Below, one piece after another: positions 11,799 to 22,734 of a DNA stretch of 64,000 nucleotides. Position 1 is the first letter of the stretch. Every line of letters starts with the position of its first letter. This DNA is from Enoplolaimus lenunculus. Taxonomy: Eukaryota > Nematoda > Enoplea > Enoplida > Thoracostomopsidae. Both the position numbers and the translations under genes were made by a program. Location: assembly GCA_030248215.1 (NCBI GenBank), contig JASANG010003186.1:1-64000 (forward strand). Direction: 5' to 3'. Under the pieces are notes generated by a model that did no database searches, was not told the origin of the DNA, and saw nothing but the letters and a program-made list of their open reading frames with translations.

Positions 11799-12839
11799 TA
11801 ATGCACAGTGTGATATCTAACATTTCTTGCTATTTTTTGCAGCCACTTGTAATTAATTGTACAGGCGGATTTAAGGGGAGATATTGAAGCCTACTGAACC
11901 TGAAAAGTTTGATCACATCCAAGCACTAAAATTTTGGCTGGTTTCTTATTCGCTTCGCTCGCGAATTTTTGTCAAAAAATTACCGCATCTTTGCAACTGT
12001 TGGCGTAAACTTAAAACGCTACAAACTTTTTTGTAATAGTTTGCGCTATTCTAATTGCACTTGCTAATCGCAGTTGCAATCTGCAATGAGAATAACTTGC
12101 TATATTTATAAAACACAACCTTTTTCGTTTTCTGAATTTCTGTGGAGTTTCAAATTTTTTACTATTTTTTACTTATATTTTAATGTATTTTTTTGCGGAA
12201 ATTTGATATAATTTTTTAAGCAATAACTTTTAGCAATGAAATAGTTTCTTTTTTGTTCTGCCCAAAAATTCAGCTTAACTTTGATTTCAAAAAGATTAAT
12301 TCTGTGTTTAAAACATTTTGTAACAATTGCAACGAACAATGGTTGGAAACATTTATGTCGAATGATTCAAGATTTATTGTTATTTTTAAGCCAATTTTAC
12401 ATTTCTTAGTTTCGTTTTACTGCAATTTGAGAATTTTGCGTTTTAAATTTTGGACTGTTTACACTTTTTTTGGTTCAAATACTAACTTCCCTGCCCGTAA
12501 ACTATTACGCGTTTCAAAGCTTTTTTATCCACGTTTTCTCGAACGTACAGCTATAATTTGGGCTAAGAGTTTGGCTAATTTACGATTATTGAAATTGGTT
12601 TGTGAGTTTGTCTGGCAAAACGAAACATTTTCAACAGAGGTTAACAATAAATTTCTTTCTCATTACGAACAGTTTTCACCCTAAAAACCGGATACGAACT
12701 AGTTTTGAATCAAACTCAAATTAGGTAATTGAGATGTACAACATTTATTTCACAGTGTAATTTTGGTTAAGTTTTGTACTTCATCAACTGTGGTACCAAG
12801 TACGCGGTATATAGAGCCATTGTAGCGAAAAGTTTGCAT
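11799..12839. other. Non-coding AT-rich spacer
   Basis: Nothing convincing. One open stretch (12253-12684) lacks an ATG near its start, has AT-driven composition and matches no family I know. Confidence 0.4.
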
Positions 12840-12911
12840 GGATGCGTAGCTCAGTGGTTAGAGCAGCGGACCGGTAATCCGTACGTTGTGGGTTCGAGTT
12901 CCAGCGCATCC
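12840..12911 (+). tRNA. tRNA-shaped locus, anticodon GGT (Thr-type), possibly a pseudogene
   Basis: The 72 bases fold as a tRNA. The acceptor arms GGATGCG and CGCATCC pair fully; D stem GCTC/GAGC has loop AGTGGTTA; anticodon stem GCGGA/TCCGT has one G-T pair; T loop is TTCGAGT. Internal promoters are good: A box TAGCTCAGTGG and B box GGTTCGAGTTCC. A TTTT run follows about 7 bases after the 3' end. The seven-base anticodon loop CCGGTAA puts GGT at 34-36, which would read Thr codons. Oddities: position 33 is C, not the near-universal T; the T stem has a mismatch and a wobble; and animals normally decode Thr with AGT, CGT or TGT anticodons. It is either an unusual tRNA, a recent pseudogene or the founder of a SINE. 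Confidence 0.75.
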
Positions 12912-12957
12912 GCAGCACAATTTTCGTGAAGGGCTCTATGCGATAGTGCTTCACTTA

Positions 12958-13210
12958 CACTGTAAATGTCAGTGAGTTGATTTTAACTCAGAATGAGTTT
13001 AATTACTCAGTCTGAGTTAGGACTATCAGAACTCAGAATTTTGAGTTGATTCAATTCATTCTGAGTTAATTAATCAACCGAACTAGAGTCAACTCAACTC
13101 AGAGTAAGAATCAACTCAACTCAGAGTGAATTAAATCGTTGCAGATATTGATTCAGAAATAACCAACTCGCTAGCTGAATTGGTTAATCAACTCATTGAA
13201 ATTTACAGTG
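12958..13210. mobile_element. A-family MITE, full length with TA duplication
   Basis: The 253-bp copy begins CACTGTAAATGTCAGTGAG, ends AATTTACAGTG and is flanked by TA at 12956-12957 and 13211-13212. The interior is dense in GAGTTGA, TCAACTC, CTCAGAATGAG and GAGTGAG words in both orientations, so it can fold on itself at many points. It lies 46 bp after the tRNA-shaped locus. Confidence 0.93.
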
Positions 13211-13815
13211 TAGAATTAGAAATAATTTTAAATTATTTCTAATTTGCTGGAGAACGAAATATTAAAATAACAAAAAAATTCTCTTTTAATGAAAGAAATA
13301 ATCCGTAAAACGCAACGATGAATCAAATTTGAGCAAAGTTTCAAAAATTGTGTTTTTAGGCTAAATTTTCAATTACTTAATTGAATTTTTGCAAAATATT
13401 AATTTTGTTCCTTTTATGGTTGAAAATGTTTCAATTTCTAATATTTTCAAAAACATTTAAGTCATTTAGTTATTTTTGTGTCTTTGTTATGTGTCAAAGT
13501 TTTTCTTTTCGTTTTTATCAAACTAATGATATACTTAAAATGTTCTCGAACACCCCAGCGAAGCCAGTTATTTCAAAAGGTGATAACCTTAATATATATT
13601 TATATATACATACATACATGTATATCTATCTATCTATATATATCAGATAATAGCTAGCGAATCTGCTGGAGATATATTTTTGACCACTAATATTCAAAAG
13701 GTTGCTTTAAAGTAAAAAGAGAAACAGAATTTTCTCATTTTTTACTATTTTGGACGACTAAATTCACTGATTTCCGCTTGTACGCTTTTTAAATGAACGA
13801 AAACGCACCACGTCA
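13211..13815. other. Non-coding, with microsatellite 13590-13645
   Basis: An impure TATA/CATA/CTAT tract sits at about 13590-13645. No gene is seen. Confidence 0.5.
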
Positions 13816-13817
13816 TG

Positions 13818-14205
13818 AGGTGTCCGGATATTAGTTTCCGGTTCCGGTAAAAATCGATGTCTGTTTCCGTTATAAAACACCTGAAATGCCATTATATTTT
13901 TATGTTTAAAATTAACTATAACTCATGTGATTACGTCACAATTTTTCATTACAGATATGATGCAATTGTTCGATTTGAAGTAAAAATAATAAAATTCATG
14001 CAAAAATTTTAAAAAATTTTGATGCATCCGCTATTATATTTGCTTAAATTTTTGTGAAAGCCCTGTCAATATTTGCATGGATTAGTAGTGTTGTTGACAG
14101 AAAAATAAAACATCTTTGAAACTTTTATTCTTCAATATTTGTATTTTGTTTCTGTTATTTTGATCACTATCCGTTTTCGTTATTCATACTACTACACAAT
14201 GTGCC
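13818..14205. mobile_element. P-family hAT-like MITE, eroded
   Basis: It keeps the order of the family: GTGTCCGGATATTAGTTTCC, a GGTAAAAATCGATG stretch, an AT-rich middle with GATGCATCCGC, and a right part with ATCCGTTTTCGTTATTC. Ends are too eroded for a target duplication. Confidence 0.7.
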
Positions 14206-15127
14206 ACGTATATGGTAAAAGTTAATAACACAATTTTAACTATTGACAACGAACCAACCAATAACTAATTTTTTTCTGTACTTATAAACTAAATAAATTC
14301 AAAGCAAATGCTTCAAATCTCATTGCTAACAATTTAAAATTTAATGCTTTTATCGCGAAAAGTTACAAAACCTATCACCAACTGATAATAATAGATGCTA
14401 TACACATTTGAGAATACGGCTATAAGCGGTCGACGTCTTTCAAAATCAAAAGTTTTGTTCCGATCGTTTCGAACGAAATAGATTTTAGCAAGTAATTTAA
14501 TATTTAAATTATTTATTAATATATTAATATTATTTCGAGTTTAAGATTAGTTCAGTATGCACTTCTGTAATTATCTTTCTTGCGTACTTGGTTTTAAAAG
14601 TCAATTTTATAGACTGCTAACAATAGAAATCAAATAGGTAAATGGTTTTCAAAACACCCTACTTATAAAGTGAGTTTTACCGTCTGGCAAGTGACAAGGG
14701 GGGCCAGCCAAGCCATACCCCGGCAACATGAATCAAAATCAAAATTTACGCTCTGAGTCTTATATGTGTAAAATTGCGTTTGGCTTTCTGCTCGCAAACT
14801 TTTCTCACAATTTTATACGCCACTTCTCGTCGGGAACAATGCTGAGTCGATTATTGATGAGAGCCAAACGTATTTTGGTATTTTTGACTAAATTTCAACA
14901 TTTCACAGCCTGAATTTTAAGTCTTACAAAATTCGACTGCGGTTTGATTTAAAGTTTCAGTATTCAATTTGTTATTTTGATGTCGTTTTTTATTTAAGTT
15001 GAAGTTTTTGTAATTGAAGTTTATTCAGCCTGTTTCGGCACAATCCGAACATTAATAAGTCAATAGCGTCCTAACTTAACTCTTTCCCACTATACGGTTA
15101 CGTTAACGGAATATATATAAGTTTTAG
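14206..15127. other. Non-coding, with D-family end 14356-14415
   Basis: AACTGATAATAATAGATGC and ACACATTTGAGAATACGGC at 14370-14412 match the D family. At 14730-14830 a GCGTTTGGCTTTCTGCTCGC stretch matches the dispersed repeat noted at 5235. No gene is supported. Confidence 0.45.
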
Positions 15128-15243
15128 CAAAATATCTACCCTTTTCTTACAATTTTTCGCTCTTAGGAAATTTTTTGATGATAAAATGATAAGGTCCCTA
15201 CATTACAATTTTTGCGTTTAATAGCATTTGGATCCGCCTCTGG
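15128..15243. mobile_element. F-family element, partial
   Basis: ATGATAAAATGATAAGGTCC, the poly-A/T core and a clean right end ATTTGGATCCGCCTCTGG are present; the left half is missing. Confidence 0.65.
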
Positions 15244-15848
15244 TTGCTAAGTCTCGGATGAGCTCAACTGCAATCAAAACAAAAAAATTCATTTTTCAAG
15301 ATTTCAATACAGAATAATATTTGAAAATTGTTAATACGAAATCGAACAACAAAAACAAACATTCATTGACGTATTTCAGCTTGACATTTAAACTCGAATC
15401 ATTCTACAAAATGAGTTTTACCGAACGCAGTGAATCAAAACAACTGTTCAGACACAGATTTGCTAAAATGTTAATATTCAGCAAAAACTTGCCAAATATT
15501 TTCCAATTAGCAAATAATTTTTTTCCCGATAAACACTTTTAAGTATTAAATTGATTTTGCTATTCGCGAATTACAAGTTGACTTAAACTAAAGATTAACT
15601 CACAAATAAACGATGTTTCCGATGCGATTTCGCTGAAATCCTGTTTACTAAAATGTTCTTAATTTGTTTTTCAAACATTAAAATGTTTCTGATTTAATTC
15701 CGACCACATTCGTAATTGAAAACTAACATTTCAATCTGTTTATTAATACGAAACGTCAGAGCTGAAGTTAGTCGAGTTGCGTTCGGTTGACGCTCGACAT
15801 TATTTTGTTTTCGTTGCAAAATGTTGATATCACAATTTGATACACAAA
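15244..15848. other. Non-coding spacer
   Basis: No gene or recognised repeat seen. Confidence 0.4.
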
Positions 15849-16109
15849 ATGTTATGCCGATTTATTATATTTGCATATTTTTTGCTAACTTTTTCGTCAA
15901 CAAATAACATTTTGCATTTGCAGCCAAACTTTGTTTTGTCTAAAAGAGTCGCTGAGTTTACCTTAGTTGAAAACTTTAATTTCAGCGATGATAGGTCTTA
16001 TGTAACTTTCGAACCAGTGAATGCTGACGGTCCTAATTCAGAACATATTTTGCATATGATTTGCTCTACTCCTGTACCAAATTTTGAGTTGAACAATTGC
16101 ATTAGTTAA
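15849..16109 (+). CDS. Candidate small secreted-protein ORF (unrecognised, weak)
   Basis: An ATG at 15849 in an acceptable context (CAAAATG) opens 86 codons ending in TAG. The product starts MLCRFIIFAYFLLTFSS, a hydrophobic stretch after one Arg that looks like a signal peptide, followed by a polar, mildly acidic tail with two further cysteines near the end. I recognise no family. The region is not one of the repeat families I could define. Against it: no neighbours, no splice evidence, low GC, and open frames of this size arise by chance in such DNA. It could also be the first exon of a longer gene. Confidence 0.2.
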   Translation: MLCRFIIFAYFLLTFSSTNNILHLQPNFVLSKRVAEFTLVENFNFSDDRSYVTFEPVNADGPNSEHILHMICSTPVPNFELNNCIS

Positions 16110-16175
16110 TTTTAAAATTTATTACTAACTGATGATAGCTGTTATACACATTTGAAAATATGGGCAATAAACCGC
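16110..16175. mobile_element. D-family end
   Basis: ATTACTAACTGATGATAGC followed by ACACATTTGAAAATATGGGC matches one end of the D family. Confidence 0.5.
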
Positions 16176-16339
16176 AGTCGGGTTGTCATGGATAATTTAT
16201 TTTGTGTTTTAAAAATGAATTTAAATTTTCTTTACTGAAAGTTTCATATTAATTTCAACTGTTTTCTGTATACAATTATTGTTGTTCACTGTCCTTGGCA
16301 AAAGTATTTTAAACCTGTAAACTGAGAAGAACTGATCAA

Positions 16340-16787
16340 TTTTTAACTCATTTTTATTGCGTCATCGAATAAGAAATTGAAAAAATAATTCTTTTTTTAT
16401 CGCGTCATTGAAAGAAAAATTGAAAAAATAATTCTTTTTTTATCACGTCATTGAAAGAAAAATTGAAAAAATAATTCTTTTTTTATCGCGTCATTGAAAG
16501 AAAAATTGCAAAAAAAATTCTTTTTTATCGCGTCATCGAATAAAAAATTGAAAAAATAATTCTTTTTTTATCGCGTCATTGAAAGAAAAATTGCAAAAAA
16601 AATTCTTTTTTATCGCGTCATCGAAAGAAAAATTGAAAAAATAATTCTTTTTATCGCGTCATTGAAAGAAAAATTGAAAAATAATTCTTTTTTACCGCGT
16701 CATTAAAGAAAAATTGAAAAAATAATTCTTTATTTATCGCGTCATCGAAAGAAAAATTGAAAAAATAATACTTTTTTCCGTTTTTCG
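16340..16787. repeat. 43-bp tandem array, about 10 copies
   Basis: The word GCGTCAT (once ACGTCAT) recurs ten times, separated by GAAAGAAAAATTG, AAAAAATAATTC and a T run. Units are about 40-43 bp and differ mainly in T-run length and a T/C change after GTCAT. Confidence 0.93.
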
Positions 16788-17883
16788 GAAGCTTAAGCTT
16801 TCATTAATTTTCGGTAGGAAACTTTTTGTACTATGAAAATTTACCGTTTTTAAGCCATTCCAATCAAAGTTTTTTGATAGCCAGGTGGTACGGTACTTGC
16901 GGAAATGGTGTTCCGAACTTTGCCCTGGTTTCAGGTTTATACTCACATATCTATCAAAGAATACAGTTTAGGGCTGGACTATTTTCAAATGTTTCCCAGT
17001 TTAACGGATTCTTAAGACACCTAAAACTTATTTTTTGTTTCGTTGAGATAACGGAATTCGAAGTCGACTCAGTAAGCGTTTGCTCGATCCGCAATGCGGT
17101 CAGTCGACTCTCACTGCAGCGAATTAATGAATTAATAAATTTTACCCGTTCAAATTAAACGAAAATTTCGTTTAATATACTTTTAAAATTCAAAATTTCA
17201 CATTTTAAACTTATAACATACCACCAGGGTCGGTCCAGGTTAGGGTGCGGCCCTCAAAATTCCAGGGTGGAATCATCAAAATATTTTTCAAATTTTTGGT
17301 TTAAAATCTTGTTAGGGTCAAGGGCACTCTTTGGGGTGGGGCCTCCTCATATGGTGCGTGTGTGGGGGGTGGTGGTTTCTGCGGCCCCGCATGCAACTAT
17401 TGCTAAATCCTGTGTCCGCGTCTGCGTTAAGTAATGTTTTAAATTTTAGGTATTATTTTTTAAAAATAAGACAATTTATTCTGTGTATATTATAAAATGT
17501 CGTTCTAAACCTAAACATTAACTCAACTTATAAATATGTCATAAGTATTGAAAATTGCATATTTTAAATGAGTTTTAACTTTTGGCTCATGATACTATTG
17601 GATAACTTGTAAAACTGACAATATAAATACATGGTTTGTCAAATTGGTCAAATAGATATAAAGTTGAATTTTTAACCAGAAATGACCTAACTGCACTGGT
17701 CGATCCATAGGGAACCACGTCGACCTTGGCCCCTCAACAGAGATCGAAACTAAGATTTTGGCATTGAGGTTTAGCCAGTAAAATGGCGTTTGGCGTCTCG
17801 CTCGCGAGAATTTTCTTTTCTAAAGCTGAAACTGGTTTAACAGCGGTTGGGTTTTGAAAAAATTGCACCTCAGCAACGTGTCT
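16788..17883. other. Non-coding, with GC-richer patch 17225-17410
   Basis: No gene recognised. The patch at 17225-17410 (GGGTCGGTCCAGG, GGGGTGGGGCCTCC, GCGGCCCCGCATGC) looks like another short dispersed element but has no second copy that I see here. Confidence 0.4.
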
Positions 17884-18195
17884 CGCAGAGACGGATCCAA
17901 AAATTTCGAGACAAGGGCGCCGGCTGGCAAATGTTATGAAAGCAAAAATTGTATTAATGTTGCGACCTTATCATTTTATCACCAAAAAATTTTCTGAATG
18001 CAAAAAAATGTAAAGTAGAGACCTTACCATTAATATAACAAATAAATGCTGTGGGAAAAATTGTTTTTTTACAAAAAAATTTTCTGAGGGGAAAAATTTT
18101 AAGGTAGGAACCTTATCATTTAAACGCAAAAAATTTCTGATAGGGGGCGTACGCTCACCCCACCCCCGCCCCTCAACTGGATCTGCTAGTGGTGT
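17884..18195. mobile_element. F-family element, near full length
   Basis: It begins CAGAGACGGATCCAAAAATT and ends CCTCAACTGGATCTGC. The interior has three poly-A/T blocks each preceded by an ACCTTA(T/C)CATT word, the family signature. Confidence 0.75.
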
Positions 18196-18711
18196 CTAGC
18201 CAACCTTTTGCTAGTTTAAATATGGGTTGTTAATAGATTTGTGAATTACATTAAATTCAAACTTTAAGTTTTCGTTTGAGAATCGAAACTTATAAAACCG
18301 ATTGGAAATATGAAATTTGGCCATTGTTATTTTTTAAACTATTGCCAGAAAGCTACATTTTAACACTTTTACAGGCGTTTTTCGGAAAATTTCAGTGGTC
18401 AGTTTGCTAATTTTACTCGTTTTTAAGCTAAAATTTGACCAATTGATTCTTGAATGAGAAGCGTTTTCATAAGTGAATAATTTGTTAATCGCTGATTTTT
18501 TTTCAAATTCCGATTCCGATAAATTGTAATTCCGGTTGCAACCTGATATATTTGATCGGTAAATTCAAATGTGCTTAGTACTTGAAAATCGGCAGTTAGT
18601 GATCATAGGTTTGTAATTTTTGACAAAATAATCTGTTGAGATTTGATTACTTAATGCTAGAACAGATGTCTATAAATTGTTGGATCTTGCATCGATCCTA
18701 TTCTGTCCGAA
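18196..18711. other. Non-coding spacer
   Basis: No gene or recognised repeat, apart from a weak D-family word near 18600. Confidence 0.4.
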
Positions 18712-18964
18712 CACTGTAAATTCCAATGAGTTGATTAAACAAGTCAGCTAGCGAGTTAGTTATTTCTGAGTTAATAACAATAAGCATTAACTCACTATGA
18801 GTTAAGTTGATTTTCGCTCTCAGTTAATTTGATTCCTAGTGAGTTGATCAGTTAACTCAGATTGAGTTGAATCAACTCACGATTTTGAATTCATATAGTC
18901 CTAACTCAGGCTGAGTGATTCAACACATTCTGAGTTAAAATCAACTCACTGGAATTTTACAGCG
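18712..18964. mobile_element. A-family MITE, full length
   Basis: It runs from CACTGTAAATTCCAATGAG to TGGAATTTTACAGCG, followed by TA. The orientation is opposite to the 12958 copy, since the GAGTTAGTTATTTCTGAG block comes first. Confidence 0.92.
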
Positions 18965-19063
18965 TATATGTGTACGGTAAGTGTATTTAAAGCCCACATT
19001 GGCATACATGTTCATGTTTATCGGAATAAGAAGTTGTTGCACCGACTACGTATTGTAATAGTA

Positions 19064-19305
19064 CACTGTAAATTTAAGTGAGTTGATTCTACTCAGAATG
19101 AGTTAAATCACAGACTGAGTTAAGACCATCGGAACTCAGAAGTTTGCGTTGTTTCAATTCATTCTGAGTTAATTAATCAACTCACCCAGAGTCAACTCAA
19201 CTCAGAGTGAGAATCAACTTAACTTAGAGTGAGTTGATGTTTACTGATTTTAATTCAGAAATAAATAACTCGGTAGCTGAATTGATTAATCAACTTTCCC
19301 TGTGA
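19064..19305. mobile_element. A-family MITE, right end eroded
   Basis: A clean left end CACTGTAAATTTAAGTGAG is preceded by TA. The interior is typical; the right end has decayed to CAACTTTCCCTGTG. Confidence 0.88.
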
Positions 19306-19439
19306 TACGATGTACCCAAAGAAGCCTTACCAGCGAAACGTTCGAGAAATTAAACACAAATTTTAGCCCTAAATCGTAATACAATTTTTTCGTTTTGAAA
19401 ATCTAAACGGTGGTTCCTAAGAGATGTTTTCAATTGAAT

Positions 19440-19740
19440 ATATACTTCAACAAGAATATACAACTGAGCAAATTCTGTGCAGGAAAGAATGTACTCGGCA
19501 CGCGTTTCGTTTGTGACCGACCCCCTTATTTAGCGTGTGTACAAAATGTGTGAACCAATGACACTTATGTATCCGGCATCAAAAATGATCAGCGTATAGT
19601 TTAATTTAGGGTTATTGCATGTAACTGTGAGCCCCTCTAAATAAGTAGATCGGCCATAAACGCAACGCCCTGTGGTACATTTTGTAACATGCGGAACTTT
19701 AAAAGTTGCACACTGTTGTATCATACACTCTTGGTTTGAT
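19440..19740. mobile_element. E-family element
   Basis: It contains GACCGACCCCCTTATTTAG, then ATGACACTTATGTATCCGGC, then AACGCAACGCCCTGTGGTAC and ATGATACA near the right end. Both halves carry the same words inverted (for example GTGCAAC/GTTGCAC, CCGACC/GGTCGG). Other copies: 22735-22885, 24470-24960, 27250-27990, 53880-54385 and 55505-56315. Confidence 0.7.
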
Positions 19741-20285
19741 TAACCTTACCGATTGAGTGCAAAAATTTAATGAATGTTTTAAACTGCACAAAGTTTTTGA
19801 TTACACATATAAGCCAATTTAGTAACTTTTTGAAATTTTGGCAACTTATTCGGACGCTAATCATAGCTTATAGCAATATTTTTGCTAATTTTAGAAAAAA
19901 ATATTAAACTTTTAATTATATAGGCTTTACAGTATTTTTGGTCTATTAATCTTATGCTTACAGTAAAATGTTAACACAAAAGATCGCATGAGAATATGGA
20001 TTAAGGTCCAATTTTAAGTTTTCGCCAATTATCAGTATTCTATAACTGGATGCATGATTGCGTTTGTCCAGGTATTAATAAGCTTAGCAAAGGTTAATAT
20101 CTGGTGTACGCAAGTTAGATTTTAGAATATATAAAGTATTTGTAAAACAATTTTGCTTTGAAATAACATAAATGCCAAGTGCAGTTTAACCAAGTCAGGT
20201 TAAATTGAAGTTGAAATACTTGTATAACTCAACTGAAAAATTTATACGGTTTAATTAAGAATAATTTATCTTGTGAGTGAACATA
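19741..20285. other. Non-coding AT-rich spacer
   Basis: No gene or recognised repeat seen. Confidence 0.4.
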
Positions 20286-20711
20286 CACCGTAACCCTTCC
20301 GCTGAGTTGATTTTAACTCAGAATGAGAGTTGAATCCATTCAGAAGTCTGACGTTTGTGTTGCCATGCCTGTGCATATATACCGGTATAAGAAGTTGCAA
20401 TGACTGTGTAATGTAGTGGTAGCATGCTTGGCTCGAGCGCAAGAGGGCCGAGTTTCGATTCCATGGCGTGGTCATTAACTTTGGACAAAATTTCGAACAG
20501 GGGTCGTGCAGACCATATAGAACCAACAAATTAGGTCTTTCAGAACACAGAATTCAGAATTGATTGAACTCATTCTGAGTCAGTTAATCATGTAACCCGA
20601 AATTCAATCAGCACAGAGTGAGTTAATATTTACTATTATTAACTCAGAAATAACCAGACATAACTAATTCTCTCTCTGAGTTGATTAATCAACTTATCGG
20701 AATTTGCAGTG
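20286..20711. mobile_element. A-family MITE interrupted by an S-family SINE-like repeat
   Basis: TA flanks a degraded left end CACCGTAACCCTTCCGCTG and a right end GGAATTTGCAGTG. The A interior is split at about 20350 and resumes near 20530 (GGTCTTTCAGAACAC). The intervening sequence contains the S repeat, so S landed in A. Confidence 0.85.
20398..20525 (+). mobile_element. S-family SINE-like repeat with tRNA-like head
   Basis: The head has an A-box-like TGTAGTGGTAGCATGC and a B-box-like GAGTTTCGATTCC about 40 bp apart. The tail, TGGTCATTAACTTTGG to TCGTGCAGACC, recurs in a second copy at about 34757-34890. The tRNA-like head plus shared unrelated tail is the layout of a tRNA-derived SINE. 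No A-rich end is obvious. Confidence 0.65.
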
Positions 20712-21242
20712 TACATTTTGCGTTTGAAATATTACATAATTATTAAGTTAACAGAGCACATTGTAAGCATCTGATGAACAATTTGCGTTTCAAATTTTTC
20801 ATCAGAATAGGGTTTGTGCAAGACCAAATCCTTAGTGTTTTTGTGTATTTTTGCTCATTTCATAATTTCAGTGAAATTTTTGACAAAAAAGTGTAAAATA
20901 TCGTGTACATAAACGTGATTTTTAAGCAAATTAATATCAGTGTTCAAATTGTTTCAATGTATGGTACATCTGAACAAAGTTTGCTGTGGTAATTTCCGCA
21001 TCAGCGAATAGAAGTCTTCAAAGTTCAGCACATTTTTTTCATCTATATTATTAAAGCTGGAACGCATCACATACGTATTTTGGGCACCGTTTCAGCATAG
21101 AACAAATATTCATATAAACATAAAAACGCAATTCTACACGCATACAGAATGAAAACTGTGTGCAAAATTGATTTGGTCTTCATGTAATATGGTGTTTTGG
21201 ACGGTTTCAATACGCGTAGTCTTACCTTATAACAAAAATGTA
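20712..21242. other. Non-coding spacer
   Basis: No gene. The GGAACGCATCACATACGTAT repeat word lies near 21058. Confidence 0.4.
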
Positions 21243-21408
21243 GGCCCGTAGCCAGCTCACTTTGCCAGAGACAGCTTAATATTTTTCAAGAGCGACATTC
21301 AAGGGTTTTCAATGAGTTACAAACAAGATTGAAAACGTTCTACGAGGGGCCGAAAAATTTCCAGTGGGGCTGCGCCCGCCTGCCCTCCTTAGCTATAGGC
21401 CCGGTTGA
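21243..21408. mobile_element. K-family element
   Basis: GGCCCGTAGCCAGCTCAC opens the copy, and an eroded inverted end (CTTAGCTATAGGCCCGG) closes it. It shares the family interior word GGGTTTTCAATGAGTTACAA. Confidence 0.75.
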
Positions 21409-21539
21409 ACATATGCCAAACCCATCGCATTACTAAAGTTGCACATTGGTTCAACTACGTTTTACTAGTTTTAGTTATCATAATTGTAAGTCGAATTAAA
21501 AAAGTTTCTGTGATTCGTTTGTTTGAATACTTCTTCATG

Positions 21540-21974
21540 ATGATAGGTGCTATACACATTTGAGATTACGGCTGTCGAACAAAATACTTAGCGAAAAAAA
21601 GCGTTTTCATTAAGCGATTATTTTTTAAATTTTGCAAATTCCAAATTTATCATAAATCTAAAAGTGTTTGCCTTTAGGCTAAAAATAAGCATACGGACTT
21701 ATAATAATTTTAGTAATTTTGCTATGCTCAATTTTTAATTACCAAAAGTGCCGCAAGGCCAAAATTCAGAGAGACAAAAAGTTATTTCTACCGTTAATCT
21801 GTCAGATTCGCTTTTATTATCGTCGATTTAGGCAAATTAAGTATCGGCTAAAGGTTAACCGACACTTTATAGTCAGAGGTGTAACCAGAATTTCATTTCG
21901 GGACGAACAAAGCCGCGTCTAAAAGTTTTTGGCGAACGAAATTTTTTTTGACCTCTGCAATTTATTCATTGATT
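21540..21974. other. Non-coding, with D-family end 21540-21572
   Basis: GATGATAGGTGCTATACACA and TTTGAGATTACGGC match D. The rest is AT-rich with no recognised gene. Confidence 0.4.
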
Positions 21975-22164
21975 GGCCCATTTAAAGATCAGGGGCGGAA
22001 CGTTTTTGAGTGAGACTGCAATAAAGTAAGCTTAAGCTTTAGACAATTTTTTGCTTGGCTTAAGCTTAGGCTTGGGCTTAGGAATATGCTCATTCTTACG
22101 CTTAGGCTTAGGCTTAGGAATATGCTTTATAATACTGGTCCGTCCCTGTTCTTTACATTGACCC
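21975..22164. mobile_element. B-family MITE, full length
   Basis: It starts GGCCCATTTAAAGATCAGG and ends CTGTTCTTTACATTGACCC. The + strand reads GCTTAAGCTTTAGAC, then two blocks of TTAGGC units split by GGAATATGCTC. Confidence 0.92.
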
Positions 22165-22514
22165 GTTGATCCTGGATAAGTCTGCGAACAAAAGTATTTA
22201 TATCAAATTGATTGATAGTAAATAATCCAGTGATATTCTTCAAACAAGCGATATCTGTGGCAAATATCGAATTATATTTAGACGAAAATTAATTAAGTTT
22301 GAAAAGTTGTGTACAATTTACAAACTTATTAATCGCGGTTTCTTACAGTTGGAAGCCATGAACCAAAGAGTTGATAATTGCTTGAATTACAATCGAGTGC
22401 AACTGGGTACATTCTGTGTACAAAACAATCTAAACAGCGCCGCATGGTACGGTTTGGTTTATACCCCCGTATTTGGGGGGGGGGCGGTCATGTAGACCGA
22501 GTCTCTCAATTTAT

Positions 22515-22675
22515 CAACAGGCCTGTAGCCTGACCACCTTGCTAGGGAGGCAAAAAATTTTTCAGCAGGGGCATTCAAGGGTTTTCAATGACGTACAAGT
22601 AAGGTTGAAAATTTTCTGGGGGGAGCAAAATTTTTGTTGAGGGCTGAGCCCCTGTGGGGCCCCCCTTGGAACGGG
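22515..22675. mobile_element. K-family element
   Basis: GGCCTGTAGCCTGACCACC begins the copy; GGGTTTTCAATGACGTACAA lies inside; GGAACGGGCTCG is near the end. Confidence 0.65.
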
Positions 22676-22734
22676 CTCGTTTCCCACGTTAAAATATTCT
22701 AATATTTCGTAATTGCTCCCTTTAGACTTTTAAA

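Noticed and set aside
12253-12684. 143-codon open stretch on the + strand
   Set aside because: It has no ATG until about 100 bases in, its composition follows the local AT bias, it has no recognisable domain and no splice context.
20398-20465. Functional tRNA gene
   Set aside because: The boxes are tRNA-like, but the arms do not fold into a full cloverleaf, and the body is shared with another dispersed copy.
21975-22164. Interstitial telomere (fusion scar) from TTAGGC runs
   Set aside because: The runs sit at a fixed position inside an inverted-repeat element present in many copies, so transposition explains them better than chromosome fusion.
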